5,857 bases of DNA from Candidatus Peregrinibacteria bacterium (GCA_003566255.1 PXEC01000074.1:1-5857), one strand, 5' to 3'; positions 1-5,857 are shown, numbered from the stretch's first letter. Numbers and translations: made by a program. The notes: generated from the sequence alone by a model not told the origin.

Positions 1-133
1 CAAATATATGAAATACAAGAAAAGCTTAACAATAGGCCAAGAAAATCCCTTAAATATAAGACACCCAACCAAGTTTATTCATCACTTATCGAAAGTGGTC
101 GGTTTTAACCTTGAATCTGGGCAGTTTTTGAAA

Positions 134-170
134 GTGCGGGGAACGAGTGGGCGCAGCTCGCTCCCCGCGC
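134..170. repeat. GC-rich hairpin upstream of miaA
   Basis: Bases 136-142 pair perfectly with 162-168, and after one A/C mismatch 144-147 pair with 157-160 around a nine-base loop. The stem can extend outwards by a wobble pair and a G-C pair to 134/170. It is much more GC-rich than its surroundings. No T-run follows on either strand, so it is a poor intrinsic terminator. It ends three bases before the candidate -35 box of miaA, so it could be a regulatory inverted repeat or the remains of a small repeat element. The pairing is read directly from the sequence; the role is unknown. Confidence 0.7.
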
Positions 171-172
171 CC

Positions 173-201
173 TTGCGAATACGCTCTTTCACCACTACAA
201 T
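173..201 (+). promoter_or_regulatory. Candidate sigma70 promoter of miaA
   Basis: TTGCGA (173-178) and TACAAT (196-201) are separated by exactly 17 bases. The -10 box matches the consensus at five of six positions and the -35 box at four of six. The expected start site, about seven bases after the -10 box, falls at or next to base 208, the A of the miaA ATG. This predicts a leaderless or nearly leaderless mRNA, which agrees with the absence of a ribosome binding site. It is an inference from motif and spacing only. Confidence 0.5.
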
Positions 202-207
202 GGCGCC

Positions 208-1116
208 ATGAATTTGAAAAAGGACTTAACATCCTTCCTCAAATCCGCGAAGAAACCTTTAATAGTTGTGCTTGGCCCGACGGCTTCAAGCAAAACAGGT
301 CTTTCACTGGACATCGCTGAGGAATTAAACGGAGAGATAATTTCCGCGGACTCGCGTCAAGTTTACAGAGGAATGGAAATCGCCGTGGACACGATAATGC
401 CGGAAGAAAGGAGAGGAATCCCGCATCACATGATCGGAATCGTGGAGCCGGACGAGGAATTTACGCTGGCAAACTACAAAAAACTCGCGCTTCAAAAAAT
501 TGAAGAAATCCACGACAGGGGGAAAACCCCGATAATTGTCGGAGGCACGGGACTTTACATCAGCACTATAACGGAGGGATACAATGTGCCGCAAATCCCG
601 CCGGACAAAAAATTAAGGGAAAAACTGGAAAGGGAAGCGGAAGAAAAAGGGAAAAAACACGTTCACGAAAAACTTGAAAAACTGGATCCGGAAGCGGCGA
701 AAAATATCCACCCCAATAATCTCAGGTACGTTATAAGGGCGATAGAAAAAACACGAGAAAAAGCCAAGGTCAAAAAAAGCGTCCCGAAATTCGACATGTT
801 CTTAATAGGAATAAATTGGCCGCGCGAAGAACTTTACGAAAGAATAAACAAAAGAGTGGATAAGCAGATAGAAAGAGGGTTGGTGGAGGAAGTGAAAAAA
901 CTTCTCCAAAAAGGTTATGACGAAAAGCTTCCCTCAATGTCTTCGCTGGGAGTGAAAGAGATCATTCCTTACATAAAAGGGAAAATGTCCCTTGATGAGT
1001 GCGCTGAAATCCTTAAAAAAAATACGCGCAACTACGCGAAGCGCCAAATGACATGGTGGAGGAAAAGACAAATCCCGCAAAAAGTCAACGTTGTCAGCGG
1101 CGACAACCTGCCCTAA
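208..1116 (+). CDS. miaA: tRNA dimethylallyltransferase MiaA
   Basis: MiaA transfers a dimethylallyl group from dimethylallyl diphosphate to N6 of A37 in tRNAs that read UNN codons, which improves decoding. The 302-residue product has the family order. The P-loop GPTASSKT lies at residues 23-30, ADSRQVYRGM at 47-56 with the catalytic-type Asp48, PHHMI at 72-76, GGTGLY at 112-117, an alpha-helical tRNA-binding insertion at about 125-195, and a C-terminal helix ending TRNYAKRQMTWWRK at 273-286. Length is normal. The P-loop has Ser28 where most MiaA proteins have Gly before the lysine, and the usual segment after the IRALE-like helix is short. An in-frame stop at 112-114 and no other start codon between it and 208 make ATG 208 the clear choice. 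No Shine-Dalgarno sequence is visible. recJ follows after 30 bases, so the two are probably cotranscribed. Confidence 0.96.
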   Translation: MNLKKDLTSFLKSAKKPLIVVLGPTASSKTGLSLDIAEELNGEIISADSRQVYRGMEIAVDTIMPEERRGIPHHMIGIVEPDEEFTLANYKKLALQKIEEIHDRGKTPIIVGGTGLYISTITEGYNVPQIPPDKKLREKLEREAEEKGKKHVHEKLEKLDPEAAKNIHPNNLRYVIRAIEKTREKAKVKKSVPKFDMFLIGINWPREELYERINKRVDKQIERGLVEEVKKLLQKGYDEKLPSMSSLGVKEIIPYIKGKMSLDECAEILKKNTRNYAKRQMTWWRKRQIPQKVNVVSGDNLP

Positions 1117-1146
1117 ATTAAGAAATGCAAAAATTAAAAAATCGAG

Positions 1147-2811
1147 ATGTCTCTGCGAGGAAAAAAATGGCTTATAAAGAACGCCGATTATCAAAAAAAA
1201 CTCTTTCAAAAATTGCTTGAGAACCGCAACCTGAACGAGGATTTTGAGATGGAGGATTTTCATGACCCGTTTCTGTTTTCTGAAATGAGAAAAGCGGTGG
1301 ACAGGATCGATAAAGCGATAAAAGATAGAGAGCGCGTAATGATCTTTGGAGATTACGACGTTGACGGCATAAGCGGTACGGCGATTTTAATGCATACATT
1401 AAAGGAAATCGGGGCAGAGGTTTCCTGCAGGGTCCCCAACAGGCTGGACGACGGATACGGACTTTCAGAAAAATTCATAAAAGAATTCGAAGAAAAAAGG
1501 GTCGGATTGATAATAACCGTCGATTGCGGCATTTCCGGGAAAATCCCCATAGCTCTCGCGAAAGAAAGAGGGATAGAAACGATAATAACGGATCATCACA
1601 CAATCCCCGCGGAATTCCCATCGGAAGCCTTCGCGATAATTCATCCGAAACTGGCGGATTGTGGTTATCCGTTCGAGGATTTGACCGGAGCGGGAGTCGC
1701 GCTGAAATTGGCTCACGCGCTGATACAAACAAAAATTGATCTCGAAAAAAGGAAAGATTTTCTTGAATCATTGTTGGATCTTGCGTCTTTGGGAACAGTC
1801 GCGGACCTGGGCCCTCTTTTGAACGAAAATCGCTTAATAGTAAAGAGGGGACTTAAAATACTCAGCAACACAAGATGGGCGGGTTTGAAGAGGATAAAAG
1901 AGTTGGCAAACATAAAAGATGGCGATTCGGTGGACACATACAACATCGGATATCATCTGGCTCCCAGAATAAACGCCGCGGGAAGAATAGGTGACCCATA
2001 CATACCGCTTTTGCTCTTGCTTCAAAGAGAGTTAACGCCTCAAACACAATCTTTGGGAGCATCCCTGGAAAATCTGAACAAAGAAAGGCAGAAGATGACG
2101 GAAACCGCTTTGGAAGAAGCGGAAAACATCCTCTCCTCGCCGGAAGATCAATTCATTCTGATAGCGCAAAACCCTGATTGGCACGTCGGAGTTTTGGGTC
2201 TCATAGCGGGGAAGCTGGCGGAAAAACACGGCCGCCCCGCGATAATAATGCAGGATTTCGGAGACATGCTAACGGGATCCGCGAGAAGCCCGCAATACTT
2301 TAACATCATAGAAGCGATCACCCATTGCAAGGAACACCTCTCCGGTTTTGGGGGGCACGCGCAAGCGGCCGGATTTAATGTGAAAAAGGAAAATTTACAA
2401 GCCTTCAAAGAAAAGATTTCAAATTTCGCAAAGAAAACACTCAGAGGAAAGGAATTGAAATCCGTCCTTGAAATAGATTGCGAGATTAAGGAGACTGAAA
2501 TCAGCCACGAAACAATAGAAGAAATTCAAAAGTTGGCACCGTTCGGGATAGGGAACCAAAAGCCAACTTTTCTGATCAAAAAAATAGAGCCCCTTTTTAT
2601 ACAAAATGTCGGGAGAACCGCGAATCACATAAAATTTCAAGTAAGGATCGGGGGAAGACAGTACGGGGTTATAGCTTTCGGAATGGGAAAACTGGCGGAT
2701 GAACTTCGCGGTTTGAGAAAACTGGATATGGTCTTTCATTTGGAGACAAACAGCTGGAACAACAAGGAAAGCATACAGCTGCAGGCTCTGGACTTTGGGG
2801 CTTGCGAGTAG
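1147..2811 (+). CDS. recJ: Single-stranded-DNA-specific exonuclease RecJ
   Basis: RecJ is the 5'-3' single-strand DNA exonuclease of recombinational, mismatch and base-excision repair, acting in the cytoplasm with Mn or Mg ions. The 554-residue product is full length for a compact RecJ. Visible motifs are GDYDVDGISG at 68-77, VDCG at 125-128, TDHH at 148-151, GTVADLGPL at 216-224, the LAPRINAAGRIGD segment at 271-283, WHVGVLGLIAGKL at 345-357, TGSARS at 376-381 and the DHHA1 motif GGHAQAAGF at 402-410. The C-terminal OB-fold region includes LAPFGIGNQKPTF at 463-475. All expected metal-binding Asp and His residues are present. An in-frame stop at 1135-1137 leaves ATG 1147 as the only sensible start; only a weak GAG precedes it. 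A poor promoter-like pair (TTGTCA 1091-1096, TAAATT 1114-1119) overlaps the miaA end. The SLH gene starts 14 bases after the recJ stop. Confidence 0.97.
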   Translation: MSLRGKKWLIKNADYQKKLFQKLLENRNLNEDFEMEDFHDPFLFSEMRKAVDRIDKAIKDRERVMIFGDYDVDGISGTAILMHTLKEIGAEVSCRVPNRLDDGYGLSEKFIKEFEEKRVGLIITVDCGISGKIPIALAKERGIETIITDHHTIPAEFPSEAFAIIHPKLADCGYPFEDLTGAGVALKLAHALIQTKIDLEKRKDFLESLLDLASLGTVADLGPLLNENRLIVKRGLKILSNTRWAGLKRIKELANIKDGDSVDTYNIGYHLAPRINAAGRIGDPYIPLLLLLQRELTPQTQSLGASLENLNKERQKMTETALEEAENILSSPEDQFILIAQNPDWHVGVLGLIAGKLAEKHGRPAIIMQDFGDMLTGSARSPQYFNIIEAITHCKEHLSGFGGHAQAAGFNVKKENLQAFKEKISNFAKKTLRGKELKSVLEIDCEIKETEISHETIEEIQKLAPFGIGNQKPTFLIKKIEPLFIQNVGRTANHIKFQVRIGGRQYGVIAFGMGKLADELRGLRKLDMVFHLETNSWNNKESIQLQALDFGACE

Positions 2812-2825
2812 TAAAATTCCCATGT

Positions 2826-4115
2826 ATGAAAAAAATAATCGCCTCAATCCTCGTTCTCGTACTGACTTGCGCGTCAACGGTTTTAGCAAACTCCGCGGAC
2901 TTGGAAACGAGCGGTTGGTACGAATACAATAATCACTCCGGATCCCACAGTTTTTCGCTTAGGTTTCCAACGGATTGGAAAGTCAAGACTTTCGGACCGG
3001 AGGAAAGAGGTCTTTTGCCGGAACGGGAGATACTCAGGGATCCCCCCATTTTGATAAGGCATTTTGAAGGGCATACATACAACGAGGTGATAACCCACTA
3101 CATAACACCAACGATGAGTTTTGTGCAAGAACACGACTTTCTTTTTGAGACCCCGACGGAAGATATGATCGCGAAGGAAGTTTACTTTGTGAACAAGACA
3201 ACAGGAGAGTCTATCAAAAAAATAATGATAAGAAGAGGTAGCCAGATCGTCGTGATCACGGAAAAATCCGACGACCACAAAGAAATAACGGACGCAATAA
3301 CAAACTCATTCCGATTCACGGATGGATGGAAGGCACATATAGATTACGTCAAAAAACACACGTTCATAATCCCTGCCAACTATTCGGTGGAAAAAACTGA
3401 CGAGAGAATAGTTATAAAAAATGTCGCGGGAAAAGAGGTTTTCACAATAAAGGAAGACAAGATGATCGACCGCGCGCAGACACACATAACGAACGAAATA
3501 AGAGAAAGTTTTGAATTTTTCGATATACCGGTTTACAGCACATATCCATTCAAACATTTTATAGACGTGAGAGATAATCACCCGAACGCCGCGGCAATAA
3601 ATGAACTTGTGGACAGAGGGATTATAGGAGGATATGAGGACGGAACGTTCAGACCGGATGACCCCGTAAACAGAGCGGAGTTAATAAAGATGATATTCCC
3701 CCCGATATTGGAAATCGTAATAAGCCCGAGGATATTTAGGAATTGTTTTGTAGACGCAAGGGGAGAATGGTTTGAATCCCAAGTGTGCTTCGCGAAAGCG
3801 ATGGGGTGGATTGACGGTTATTCGGACGGAACTTTCCGCCCCGAGGAAAAAGTAAACCGCGCTGAAGGGTTGAAGATAATTCTGGAGGCAACAAAAGGAA
3901 GGAAGATAAGCCCGCATGAAACGTTAAAAAACGACAATGTAGAGGATATTTCAGAAGATTCTTGGTACGCGAAATATTTCATCCACGCGGACAACCGAGA
4001 ACTTTTGGATAAACAACACGTGTCTTGGGATGAAGAAAAATACCGCTACTATCCCTCGGAAAAAATCTCCAGGAAAGAGGTAGCGGAAATGATCTTCAGA
4101 ATAAAGTACCACTGA
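2826..4115 (+). CDS. Secreted protein with three SLH domains
   Basis: This is a predicted exported protein of 429 residues, probably held at the cell surface. Residues 1-21 form a signal peptide: two lysines, a hydrophobic core and a VLA cleavage site before Asn22. Residues about 30-165 form a globular domain beginning with a SFSLRFPTDWKV-type strand (43-54) and ending ITNSFRF (158-164), which resembles the PsbP/Mog1-like fold. Residues 171-240 may hold a shorter second unit. Three SLH repeats follow at about 244-296 (FIDVRD, GGYEDGTFRPDDPVNRAE), 308-356 (DGYSDGTFRPEEKVNRAE) and 372-427, the third degenerate. SLH domains usually bind pyruvylated or similar wall polymers; the ligand here is unknown. 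Cys307 and Cys321 in repeat two could form a disulfide once exported. ATG 2826 was chosen over the in-frame TTG at 2802, which would overlap recJ and place eight residues before the signal peptide. No Shine-Dalgarno sequence is visible. The N-terminal fold assignment is tentative. Confidence 0.9.
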   Translation: MKKIIASILVLVLTCASTVLANSADLETSGWYEYNNHSGSHSFSLRFPTDWKVKTFGPEERGLLPEREILRDPPILIRHFEGHTYNEVITHYITPTMSFVQEHDFLFETPTEDMIAKEVYFVNKTTGESIKKIMIRRGSQIVVITEKSDDHKEITDAITNSFRFTDGWKAHIDYVKKHTFIIPANYSVEKTDERIVIKNVAGKEVFTIKEDKMIDRAQTHITNEIRESFEFFDIPVYSTYPFKHFIDVRDNHPNAAAINELVDRGIIGGYEDGTFRPDDPVNRAELIKMIFPPILEIVISPRIFRNCFVDARGEWFESQVCFAKAMGWIDGYSDGTFRPEEKVNRAEGLKIILEATKGRKISPHETLKNDNVEDISEDSWYAKYFIHADNRELLDKQHVSWDEEKYRYYPSEKISRKEVAEMIFRIKYH

Positions 4116-4136
4116 TCTAAAAGGCCCCCAATTTTT

Positions 4137-4143
4137 ATAAAAC
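4137..4143. repeat. 7-base direct repeat, left copy
   Basis: ATAAAAC occurs here and again at 4310-4316, immediately outside the two arms of the inverted repeat. This could be a target-site duplication left by insertion of a small non-autonomous element. The repeat is AT-rich and short, so chance is a serious alternative. Its final C can instead pair as the outermost base of the stem. Confidence 0.4.
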
Positions 4144-4309
4144 TAAAAAAGGCTGCGCTATGCGGTTTCCCAAAGGGGCATGTCCGAGTGAAAAACGGCT
4201 TGGTCAAAAACGAAGTTTTTGCGGTTTTCGCGAGGCCAAGGCAGGCTTTCCGCTGGAGAAAGCCGTCCGCCGGTGCCCCTTTGGGAAACCGCATAGCACA
4301 GCCTTTTAG
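4143..4309. repeat. Long structured inverted repeat (MITE-like or RNA)
   Basis: Bases 4157-4180 are a perfect 24-base inverted match to 4274-4297. After one mismatch (4156/4298) the match continues with 4151-4155 to 4299-4303 and A/T pairs to 4147/4307, and CTA/TAG at the ends match if two extra A bases in the left arm are skipped. The 93 bases between the arms fold further. Bases 4199-4205 pair with 4234-4240 (one G-U) and enclose an AAAAAC/GTTTTT hairpin (4206-4220) and a small GCG/CGC hairpin (4221-4231). Bases 4244-4250 pair with 4258-4264. The arms are far more regular than typical housekeeping RNAs. Possible identities are a miniature inverted-repeat element, a bidirectional terminator (A-run before, TTTT after) or a structured non-coding RNA. 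The structure is seen in the sequence; its identity is open. Confidence 0.9.
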
Positions 4310-4316
4310 ATAAAAC
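4310..4316. repeat. 7-base direct repeat, right copy
   Basis: This is the second copy of ATAAAAC, matching 4137-4143 and starting directly after the right arm of the inverted repeat. Its position supports, but does not prove, an insertion event. Confidence 0.4.
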
Positions 4317-4350
4317 CCTTAAAAAAGTGGGTCTTTTTACTACTGAACAA

Positions 4351-4378
4351 TTGAAAAAAAATCCGCCATTGGTATAAT
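4351..4378 (+). promoter_or_regulatory. Upstream promoter P1 of the DHH gene
   Basis: TTGAAA (4351-4356) and a perfect TATAAT (4373-4378) are spaced by 16 bases. The -10 box is preceded by TGG (4370-4372), giving an extended -10 TGnTATAAT. The expected start near 4385 would give a leader of about 80 bases before the DHH gene. It reads away from the inverted repeat, consistent with an independent transcription unit. Confidence 0.65.
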
Positions 4379-4414
4379 AAAAGCCTTTTTGTCGGCATTC
4401 AGGAAACGAAGGGG

Positions 4415-4443
4415 TTGACATAAAAGGAAAAGTATTTTAGAAT
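4415..4443 (+). promoter_or_regulatory. Proximal promoter P2 of the DHH gene
   Basis: A perfect TTGACA (4415-4420) is followed after 17 bases by TAGAAT (4438-4443), five of six matches to the -10 consensus. The expected start near 4450 leaves a leader of only about 18 bases before ATG 4468, with no Shine-Dalgarno sequence in it. This is the strongest promoter-like site in the window. Confidence 0.75.
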
Positions 4444-4453
4444 ACTGGAATAC
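4431..4453. promoter_or_regulatory. Possible operator over the P2 -10 box
   Basis: AGTATT (4431-4436) and AATACT (4441-4446) form a perfect inverted repeat around four bases, overlapping the -10 box. GAATAC also occurs twice as a direct repeat at 4440-4445 and 4448-4453. Such a palindrome on a -10 box could bind a repressor, but it is AT-rich and short enough to arise by chance. Confidence 0.3.
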
Positions 4454-4467
4454 ACAATAATTACCCG

Positions 4468-5757
4468 ATGACAGACACGACCCGAAAAAACATTATAGAC
4501 CTGATAAAGAGGAGTTCAAAAATCCTTGTACTGCCTTCATCCCCGCCGGACGGAGACTCGCTGGGAAGCGCGATAGCACTTTATTTGGTACTCAGAAAAC
4601 TGGACAAAGAAGTGACTGTCCTATGTTCGGATCCCATTCCGGAACTGTACGACTTTTTGCCTAACATACAAGTGATAGGGGACAAACTCACATCCTCCAG
4701 CGATTTCATAATAACGTTGGATTGTCGCAGAAACAAAATCGAAACCATAAAAAGTTCCATCGAAAATGACAAAGTGAACATAATCATAAGCCCCGCCGAC
4801 GGTCAAATTTCCGAACAGGATATTTCCTTCACAAAAGGTAAAGTGGATTATGATCTGATAATAACCGTTGATACGGCGGAATTGGGACAACTGAGGGATA
4901 TTTACGAAAAAAACATCGAACTTTTCCATCAGATCCCGGTAATAAACATAGATCACCACATATCGAATACGCACTTCGGAAAGATAAATTATGTCGACGT
5001 GATGGCTTCCTCCGCGACTGAGTTGCTATTACCATTGATAGAGGATTTTGGCAGGGAGGAGGAAAAGGAATTGATGGATGAAGACATCGCGACGTTGCTT
5101 TTGACCGGAATAATAACCGACACGGGAAGTTTTCAGAACGCGAACACAACGCCGAAATCATTTGAGTGCGCGTCAGAACTGATAGCCTACGGAGCGAGAC
5201 AGCAAGAAATAATTCAATACATCTACAAGACAAAACAGCTTAGCCAGTTGAAGTTGTGGGGTAGAGTTCTTTCAAAAATCCAAACCGATACACAGCACAG
5301 ACTTGTGTGGTCAACCGTGAGCCAACAGGATTTCAAGGACACGGGGAGCATTGAAGACGAAACCGGGGATATAATCGACGAGTTGATGACAAACGCGCCC
5401 GGGGCGGAGATAGTCTTTTTGATAAAGGAAAAGAAAGACGGAAGTATATCAGTAAGTATAAGAACGACAACTCCGGCAATTGACGGATCAAAGATCGCGG
5501 AGATGTTCGGCGGAGGAGGTCATACGCAAGCCGCGGGATTCCGCCTTGAAAACACAAATCTTCGAGACGCGGAATACGAGATAATAAAAGCCGTGAAGGG
5601 ATATCAGAAGGAAAGATTGAACATGATAGAAGAAAAACCGAAAGAAACAAAACCTTCAAAGAAAAAAGAAAAAATCAAATTCATACCCGGCAAACCCGGC
5701 AAAAACGAAGAAGAAACGGAGATCAAACCCGGAATAACGTACAGGTTCGAAGATTAA
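4468..5757 (+). CDS. NrnA-like DHH/DHHA1 phosphoesterase
   Basis: This is a cytoplasmic phosphoesterase of the DHH family, closest in layout to NrnA, which degrades short oligoribonucleotides and can dephosphorylate pAp. The exact substrate here is unproven. The 429-residue product has motif [10 protein letters not shown] at 26-34 (Asp28, Asp30), motif [10 protein letters not shown] at 130-137 (Asp135), motif III IDHHISN at 161-167, motif [12 protein letters not shown] at 214-223 (Asp218), and the DHHA1 motif [11 protein letters not shown] at 348-358 with Arg332 before it. The usual histidine four residues before the first motif I Asp is Ser24. About 50 extra residues lie between motifs I and II, and residues 79-110 resemble the motif II segment at 129-160. 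Residues 386-429 are a charged Lys/Glu/Pro tail, probably disordered. An in-frame stop at 4438-4440 leaves ATG 4468 as the start. Two promoters precede it. It converges with the yebC-like gene. Confidence 0.93.
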   Translation: MTDTTRKNIIDLIKRSSKILVLPSSPPDGDSLGSAIALYLVLRKLDKEVTVLCSDPIPELYDFLPNIQVIGDKLTSSSDFIITLDCRRNKIETIKSSIENDKVNIIISPADGQISEQDISFTKGKVDYDLIITVDTAELGQLRDIYEKNIELFHQIPVINIDHHISNTHFGKINYVDVMASSATELLLPLIEDFGREEEKELMDEDIATLLLTGIITDTGSFQNANTTPKSFECASELIAYGARQQEIIQYIYKTKQLSQLKLWGRVLSKIQTDTQHRLVWSTVSQQDFKDTGSIEDETGDIIDELMTNAPGAEIVFLIKEKKDGSISVSIRTTTPAIDGSKIAEMFGGGGHTQAAGFRLENTNLRDAEYEIIKAVKGYQKERLNMIEEKPKETKPSKKKEKIKFIPGKPGKNEEETEIKPGITYRFED

Positions 5758-5857
5758 AGAGCCCTCATTATTTCATCCGGAATATCAAAATTGCTATAAA
5801 CGTTTGAAACATCGTCATCGTCTTCCAGCAGGTCAATAAGCTTCAGGACTTTTGCGG
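5754..5857 (-). CDS. YebC/PmpR-family protein, C-terminal end (partial)
   Basis: The - strand encodes the last 33 residues of a protein that continues beyond the window edge. The segment [18 protein letters not shown] is the characteristic C-terminal signature of the YebC/PmpR/TACO1 family (typically [15 protein letters not shown]). These proteins are described as DNA-binding regulators and, in some cases, as factors that help ribosomes through difficult sequences. The stop TAA (complement of 5754-5756) overlaps the stop of the DHH gene, so the two genes converge with no space for a terminator between them. The start, promoter and neighbours upstream lie outside the window. The short length limits the call to family level, but the signature is distinctive. 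Confidence 0.9.
   Translation of the reverse strand, partial: AKVLKLIDLLEDDDDVSNVYSNFDIPDEIMRAL

Larger units (their letters stand above)
4116..4467. other. 352-base intergenic region without a gene
   Basis: This gap separates the miaA-recJ-SLH unit from the DHH gene. It holds a long inverted repeat with nested hairpins (about 4143-4309), a flanking 7-base direct repeat, and two tandem promoter-like sequences reading rightwards. Open frames on the - strand here (4049-4294 and 4158-4421) run through the hairpin arms and look like no protein. I see no tRNA, rRNA or recognised riboswitch. Confidence 0.85.

Noticed and set aside
26..60. Promoter-like TTAACA with an AT-rich -10 region near the left edge
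   Set aside because: The spacing is 18-19 bases with a weak -10 match in AT-rich sequence; the site at 173-201 is better placed.
8..211. 67-codon open frame overlapping the miaA start by the bases ATGA
   Set aside because: The overlap looks like translational coupling, but the translation runs through the GC-rich hairpin and the promoter-like site, has no recognisable domain and has a composition typical of chance frames.
1090..1119. Promoter-like pair and small hairpin at the miaA-recJ junction
   Set aside because: The -10 box is poor (four of six), the hairpin has only six base pairs with no T-run, and the 30-base gap fits cotranscription. It is mentioned under recJ but not called.
2802..2825. 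Alternative TTG start of the SLH gene eight codons upstream
   Set aside because: It overlaps the end of recJ and places residues RVVKFPC ahead of an otherwise canonical signal peptide starting at ATG 2826.
2862..2870. Possible lipoprotein signal (LTC, residues 13-15 of the SLH protein)
   Set aside because: The residue before Cys is Thr and the hydrophobic core continues past it to a normal VLA cleavage site, so a signal peptidase I substrate fits better.
4322..4338. AAAAAG/CTTTTT hairpin as an intrinsic terminator
   Set aside because: The stem is almost entirely A-T and would be too unstable to act as a terminator.
4158..4421. - strand open frame of 87 codons in the intergenic gap (also 4049-4294)
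   Set aside because: Both frames cross the arms of the inverted repeat, have no recognisable protein features and no promoter or ribosome binding site on that strand.

Overview
This 5.86 kb window carries four complete bacterial protein genes on the + strand and the 3' end of a fifth gene on the - strand. In order they are miaA (tRNA A37 dimethylallyltransferase), recJ (single-stranded-DNA exonuclease), a secreted protein with three C-terminal S-layer homology (SLH) domains, an NrnA-like DHH/DHHA1 phosphoesterase, and the converging tail of a YebC/PmpR-family gene. The genes look intact, densely packed and evenly AT-leaning, with heavy use of ATA, AGA and AGG codons. UAA, UAG and UGA all serve as stops, so the standard bacterial code fits. 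None of the four visible starts has a convincing Shine-Dalgarno sequence. The protein styles (compact RecJ, an NrnA-like protein with a lineage-type insert, a Cys-containing SLH protein, a divergent MiaA) suggest an uncultured Patescibacteria/CPR lineage, perhaps Parcubacteria-like. That assignment is an inference from resemblance and was not tested.

Layout. Bases 1-207 form a leader region with a GC-rich hairpin (about 134-170) followed directly by a promoter-like pair whose predicted start site falls on the miaA ATG, so miaA may be leaderless. miaA, recJ and the SLH gene follow with gaps of 30 and 14 bases and probably form one transcription unit. Bases 4116-4467 (352 bases) hold no gene. 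They contain a long imperfect inverted repeat of about 34 bp per arm enclosing about 93 bases with its own nested hairpins, bracketed by a 7-base direct repeat. After it come two good sigma70-type promoters in tandem reading into the DHH gene, the second with a small palindrome over its -10 box. The DHH gene and the yebC-like gene converge, and their stop codons share the bases TTAA.

Function. MiaA modifies tRNA, RecJ serves DNA repair and recombination, the NrnA-like protein probably degrades nanoRNA or related small phosphodiesters/phosphomonoesters, and the YebC-like protein belongs to a family of transcriptional and translational factors. The SLH protein is the only predicted exported product and probably sits at the cell surface. 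I see no defence system, transposase, CRISPR array, tRNA or rRNA. The most unexplained element is the structured inverted repeat at about 4143-4309. The most unusual protein features are in the NrnA-like gene: an insert resembling a duplicated motif-II unit and loss of the usual first metal-ligand histidine.
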